From Nitrospira sp. (lineage in GTDB: Bacteria; Nitrospirota; Nitrospiria; Nitrospirales; Nitrospiraceae), in the NCBI GenBank assembly GCA_029194675.1, contig JARFXP010000001.1:1418501-1482500 (forward strand): a stretch of DNA of 64,000 nucleotides, in the 5' to 3' direction. The notes below the pieces were generated by a model. The model was not told where the DNA came from. It did no database searches and worked only from the letters and a program-made list of their open reading frames with translations. Numbering within the stretch: the first letter of the stretch is position 1; each line of letters opens with the position of its first letter. Positions 60,769 to 64,000 of the stretch are shown here, one piece after another. Made by a program: the position numbers and the translations under genes.

Positions 60769-61608
60769 ATGATCGTGTCCCAAATCGAGTGGTTTGGAAT
60801 CGACAGTTCCGTCGCGTTGGACGGATTGAAGTCGTTGATCCTCTTGCTGACGTTGGTCGTCGTCAGGTCGTTGATCGTGCGTTGGATCGCTCACAATCCG
60901 ACGCTCTCGATGGAATCGAAACGCCGCTGGGTCGTCACGACCCGGAACTCGGTCGTCTTCGCATTTCTCATCGGTCTCGCGATCATCTGGGCTCACGAAC
61001 TGCAAGTCTTTGCCGTTTCGCTCGTCGCATTGGCGGCGGCGTTCGTCTTGGCGACGAAAGAGCTGCTCCTCTGCTGGAGCGGCGCGGCGCTTCGAGTGGG
61101 TGGTAAAGTCTATGCCGTCGGTGATCGAATCCAAATCGCAGGCCATCGTGGAATCGTGCTGGATCACGATGTCTTTGCGACGAAGCTATTGGAGATCGGT
61201 CCCGGCCAATCCGCTCATCTCTATACCGGCCGTGTGACGGTTTTTCCCAACAGCCTGTTGTTCACGAACCCATTGATCAAAGAAAACCCTGAGCAGGAAT
61301 ACGGGCTCTACACAGTCGTGGTGCCCATCAAGAATGACGAGCATTGGCAACGAGAGGAGCGGAATCTGCTGGAGGCGGCGAAAACCGAATGCGCGCCGTT
61401 CATGGAAGAAGCTGTGCGGCAGATGAAGCTGCTCGAGAAGACCAATTTACTGGAAGCGCCTTCTCCGGAACCACGCATCACGATCCAACTGCCCGAATCC
61501 GGAAAGATCCATCTGGTGCTCCGATTCCCGGCTCCAGATCGGGGACGTTCCCGTATCGAGCAAGCAATCCTGCGTCGGTATCTCATCGGATCGACCACAG
61601 TCAACTGA
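60769..61608 (+). CDS. Small MscS-family mechanosensitive channel
   Basis: This encodes 279 aa. Three hydrophobic segments (LKSLILLLTLVVVRSLIVRW, NSVVFAFLIGLAIIWAHELQ and VFAVSLVALAAAFVLATKEL), the last being the pore-lining type helix with alternating Ala/Gly. Then the MscS beta domain (VYAVGDRIQIAGHRGIVLDH ... GRVTVFPNSLLFTNPLIKEN) and a cytoplasmic alpha/beta end. The channel would release solutes on hypo-osmotic shock. It is coupled to the lipoprotein gene upstream. Confidence 0.88.
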   Translation: MIVSQIEWFGIDSSVALDGLKSLILLLTLVVVRSLIVRWIAHNPTLSMESKRRWVVTTRNSVVFAFLIGLAIIWAHELQVFAVSLVALAAAFVLATKELLLCWSGAALRVGGKVYAVGDRIQIAGHRGIVLDHDVFATKLLEIGPGQSAHLYTGRVTVFPNSLLFTNPLIKENPEQEYGLYTVVVPIKNDEHWQREERNLLEAAKTECAPFMEEAVRQMKLLEKTNLLEAPSPEPRITIQLPESGKIHLVLRFPAPDRGRSRIEQAILRRYLIGSTTVN

Positions 61609-61640
61609 CCAGCTCATAGAGTTTCAACCCGACAAAGGCC

Positions 61641-61672
61641 GAGGGCTCCCTTCGTTGACGAAGGAAGCCCTC
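61641..61672. terminator. Convergent terminator between MscS and cytochrome c peroxidase genes
   Basis: GAGGGCTCCCTTCGT pairs with the inverted ACGAAGGAAGCCCTC, with one mismatch and a short loop. It sits 33 bases after the MscS stop and 30 bases after the end of the minus-strand peroxidase gene, so it can serve both. Confidence 0.75.
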
Positions 61673-61701
61673 TGATGACCTTGTGCGATCAAATTAGTGT
61701 C

Positions 61702-62754
61702 TTACTTCGGAAACGACTTCGGCGCGGAGACATGTTGCCACCCTTCGCCGTTGAGCGTATGGAGAAACTCCACCAGGTCATGCTTTTCCTGATCCGTCAG
61801 CTCCAGCGGAATAATGAGATTGTCCTGGTGGGGATTCTTGACACCACCCTTGTTGTAGAAATCGACGACTGCTTCAAGAGTCTTGAATCGCCCGTCGTGC
61901 ATGTATGGAGCGCTTCGAGCGATCTCCCGCAAGGTCGGGGTCTTAAATGCACCGAGTTCCTCAGGGTTCTGAGTGACCATGTAACGGCCAAGATCTACTT
62001 TATTGTCGTCCCAGCCGATGCCGAGGTTGTGAAACTTTTCGTCGGTGAAATTGAACCCGGAATGGCACTTGGTGCAACGTGCCTTATCACGGAACAGGAG
62101 AAGGCCCCTCTGAGCGGCTTCCGGAATGGCCCCTGTTTCCCCTCCCTGATCGAACCGGTCCGCCGGGCTGTTGCCGGATAGAACGGTGCGCTGGAAGCTG
62201 GCAATGGCCAGGCCCACCCTCTCCGTCGTGATGGTGTCATCGCCGAAGACTTGCTTGAAGAGCTTCCGGTAGCCTGGAATTTTCATCATCTTCGCATTCA
62301 TCACATCATAGTTGGCAAAGCCGTGCTCGATCGGATTCGTGAACGGACCGACCGATTGAGCTTCCAATGTCGCGGCCCGGCCGTCCCAAAATTGTGCGCT
62401 GCTGAACAGCCGGTTGAACGATACTGGCGCGCTGCGACCGCCCTTCTGGCCTCGGATGCCGGTGGAGACCGGCCTGCCGTCCGTGAACGCGAATTTCGCG
62501 ATATGACAATTCGCGCAGGCGATGGTGTTGTCCTGCGACAACCGCTTGTCAAAAAACAGCACCCGGCCTAACTCGACCTTCTCCTTCGTCAAGGGATTAT
62601 CGGCTGGAATGACCACAGCGGTCTCTTCGAGCCCGAAAGGAATCTTGAGCTTGTACTCCTCCGCTTGTGCCGCGCCGAAAGAGAATCCCAACAGCAGTCC
62701 CAACGCCATACACGCACGCGCAGGCATCGAATTCATCAGCTTCCGCCTCTTCAT
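61702..62754 (-). CDS. Di-heme cytochrome c peroxidase (CcpA/MauG family)
   Basis: The protein is about 350 aa. The second of two close ATGs (62754) is chosen because GGAGG lies seven bases upstream of it. Signal peptide (ACMALGLLLGFSFGAAQAEE), then two c-type heme sites: NTIACANCHIAKFAFTDGRP and KARCTKCHSGFNFTDEKFHN. The C-terminal TPTLREIARSAPYMHDGRFK is the conserved Met/His-containing heme-pocket segment. It should reduce hydrogen peroxide in the periplasm. The next gene on the strand, a catalase, has a related role. Confidence 0.93.
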   Translation of the reverse strand: MKRRKLMNSMPARACMALGLLLGFSFGAAQAEEYKLKIPFGLEETAVVIPADNPLTKEKVELGRVLFFDKRLSQDNTIACANCHIAKFAFTDGRPVSTGIRGQKGGRSAPVSFNRLFSSAQFWDGRAATLEAQSVGPFTNPIEHGFANYDVMNAKMMKIPGYRKLFKQVFGDDTITTERVGLAIASFQRTVLSGNSPADRFDQGGETGAIPEAAQRGLLLFRDKARCTKCHSGFNFTDEKFHNLGIGWDDNKVDLGRYMVTQNPEELGAFKTPTLREIARSAPYMHDGRFKTLEAVVDFYNKGGVKNPHQDNLIIPLELTDQEKHDLVEFLHTLNGEGWQHVSAPKSFPK

Positions 62755-63101
62755 CTTCATCTCCTCCCTTCTACAGGCTATATCTGTGCCTTTTGATTCC
62801 CTCTGCGAACTCGCCGCTTCATCGTTCATGACCTCTGGATCCTTCTCAAGTGGATCGACCGTGCGCGGAAACCACCAGCTCTCTCAGATTATTCCAGCAG
62901 GCTGCGGAGCATCTACCGGTCCGGCCCACGTCCGGGCTTGTCATATCATGACTCATGCTATGGACTCAATTGTCGAGATGAGGTTATCACGCCCTGATCC
63001 ACAGGACATGCAAGGATATCCAGATCCTCCAGACCCCATGCTCTCGATGACATTCACACTTACTCGCTCGCATCGATCCCCAACGAATTAGTCATGCCCT
63101 C
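62755..63101. other. Intergenic region between the peroxidase and catalase genes
   Basis: No gene is supported in 347 bases. The peroxidase ribosome site (GGAGG, minus strand) lies at its left end. I see no clear promoter, OxyR-like site or hairpin. Confidence 0.5.
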
Positions 63102-64000
63102 CTAGGCCGACACATCGGTCAGCGCAATACCCAAAGCATCGGCGATGCCCCTGCCGTAGGCCGGATCGGCTCTCAGGCAGTTGCGGATGTGTCGAATTTG
63201 GATTTCCCGCGGCGCCGCACCGATTGAACGGGCCGTGTTTTCGAACAACAGTTTCTGTTGTGCCGTCGTCATTAAACGGAACAGCGCGCCGGGTTGCGAG
63301 TAATAGTCCTGGTCTTCTCGGTGGTTCCAGTGGTCGGCAGCGCCTTCGAGCGACAGGGGCGGCTCGCGGAAATCCGGTTGCTCCTTCCATTCGCCGGAGC
63401 TGTTGGGCTCGTAGCCGAGCGTGCTTCCATGGTTGCCGTCTACACGCATGGCACCGTCGCGGTGGTAGCTGTGCGCCGGGCAGCGTGGAGCGTTTACCGG
63501 TATGAGGTGGTGATTGACGCCGAGACGATAGCGTTGAGCGTCGCCATAACTGAACAGGCGCCCCTGCAGCATTTTGTCCGGTGAAAAGCCGATGCCTGGC
63601 ACGACATTCGCCGGGTTGAACGCTGATTGTTCGACCTCGGCGAAGAAGTTCTCCGGGTTACGGTTGAGTTCCATCACGCCGACCTCGATCAAAGGATAGT
63701 CCTTGTGTGGCCAAACCTTAGTCAGATCGAACGGATGGTAGGGAACTTTCGCGGCGTCTTTCTCCGGCATGATTTGCACCTTGAGGGTCCACTTGGGAAA
63801 GGCACCCTTCTCAATGCTCTCGTAGAGGTCTCGCTGGTGGCTCTCGCGATCCTTGCCGATCACCGCCTCAGCTTCAGCATCGGTCAGATTCTTGATGCCC
63901 TGCCGGCACTTAAAGTGGAACTTGACCCAGTGGCGCTCGCGCTTCGCGTTGATGAAGCTGAATGTGTGACTGCCGAACCCGTGCATGTGGCGGTAAGTCG
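63102..64000 (-). CDS. Heme catalase (N-terminus beyond window edge)
   Basis: The minus strand is open from the right edge to the stop at 63102, giving the C-terminal 298 residues or so of a clade-3-like monofunctional catalase. The first visible codons are [15 protein letters not shown], normal for the middle of the enzyme. The heme ligand Tyr is in [20 protein letters not shown]. The C-terminal part [20 protein letters not shown] ends as in small-subunit catalases. It decomposes hydrogen peroxide. The catalytic His and Asn lie outside the window. Confidence 0.95.
   Translation of the reverse strand, partial: TYRHMHGFGSHTFSFINAKRERHWVKFHFKCRQGIKNLTDAEAEAVIGKDRESHQRDLYESIEKGAFPKWTLKVQIMPEKDAAKVPYHPFDLTKVWPHKDYPLIEVGVMELNRNPENFFAEVEQSAFNPANVVPGIGFSPDKMLQGRLFSYGDAQRYRLGVNHHLIPVNAPRCPAHSYHRDGAMRVDGNHGSTLGYEPNSSGEWKEQPDFREPPLSLEGAADHWNHREDQDYYSQPGALFRLMTTAQQKLLFENTARSIGAAPREIQIRHIRNCLRADPAYGRGIADALGIALTDVSA

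Noticed and set aside
62522-63091. 189-codon plus-strand frame antisense to the peroxidase gene
   Set aside because: It shadows the clear cytochrome c peroxidase and its upstream gap; no domain or ribosome site.

Overview
The window looks like a chromosomal segment of a Gram-negative, GC-rich bacterium, most likely of the Nitrospira lineage (Nitrospirota). This is an inference from the gene mix: lipid A and heptose genes (lpxC, gmhA, rfaE2), a Bacillus/Bacteroidetes-type sdhCAB layout, MauG-type cytochrome c peroxidase, bactofilin, sigma-54 regulation and several FGE-domain surface proteins. No rRNA, tRNA, CRISPR array or cas operon was recognised.

Layout. 1-4.4 kb: an edge-truncated envelope protein, a methyltransferase, then a cassette-like insert (RES-domain gene, attC-like site, unknown 155-aa gene) lying between an intact YbgC thioesterase gene and a duplicated 3' remnant of it; a 154-bp element with perfect 20-bp inverted repeats follows. 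4.4-17.1 kb: the most interesting region. A solitary CARF-HEPN protein (Cas02710-like) is followed by an NfeD/SPFH membrane pair. Then comes an RtcR-like CARF-AAA-Fis sigma-54 activator, a consensus -24/-12 promoter, and a compact operon of SNase-like nuclease, hsdR, hsdM, hsdS, an SMC-like ATPase and a PLD-like protein. 17.3-34.6 kb: core genes for heptose synthesis, a SprT-like protein, a hybrid histidine kinase, mfd, two SurA/PpiC chaperones, engB, mtgA, iaaA, dtd, ogt and murJ. 34.7-36.6 kb: a mazEF-type pair and an alpha/beta hydrolase gene broken by a stop codon. 36.8-47.5 kb: bactofilin, TPM/LemA cluster, PilZ protein, a visibly decayed sdhCAB locus, lpxC, a HARE-HTH protein, suhB and small genes. 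47.6-56.5 kb: a second accessory cluster of trypsin-fold/FGE-domain secreted proteins, a membrane TIR protein and an MNT-HEPN pair. 56.9-64 kb: ParB-like, GDPD, another FGE protein, BamE-like lipoprotein, MscS channel, cytochrome c peroxidase and an edge-truncated catalase.

How they work together. The strongest system-level inference is that a ligand-sensing CARF activator switches on a whole restriction-modification/effector operon through sigma-54, so restriction would be inducible rather than constitutive. The TIR plus trypsin-FGE cluster looks like a separate conflict or stress-response system, with pseudo-enzymatic sensor domains. Both proposals rest on sequence motifs and gene order only.
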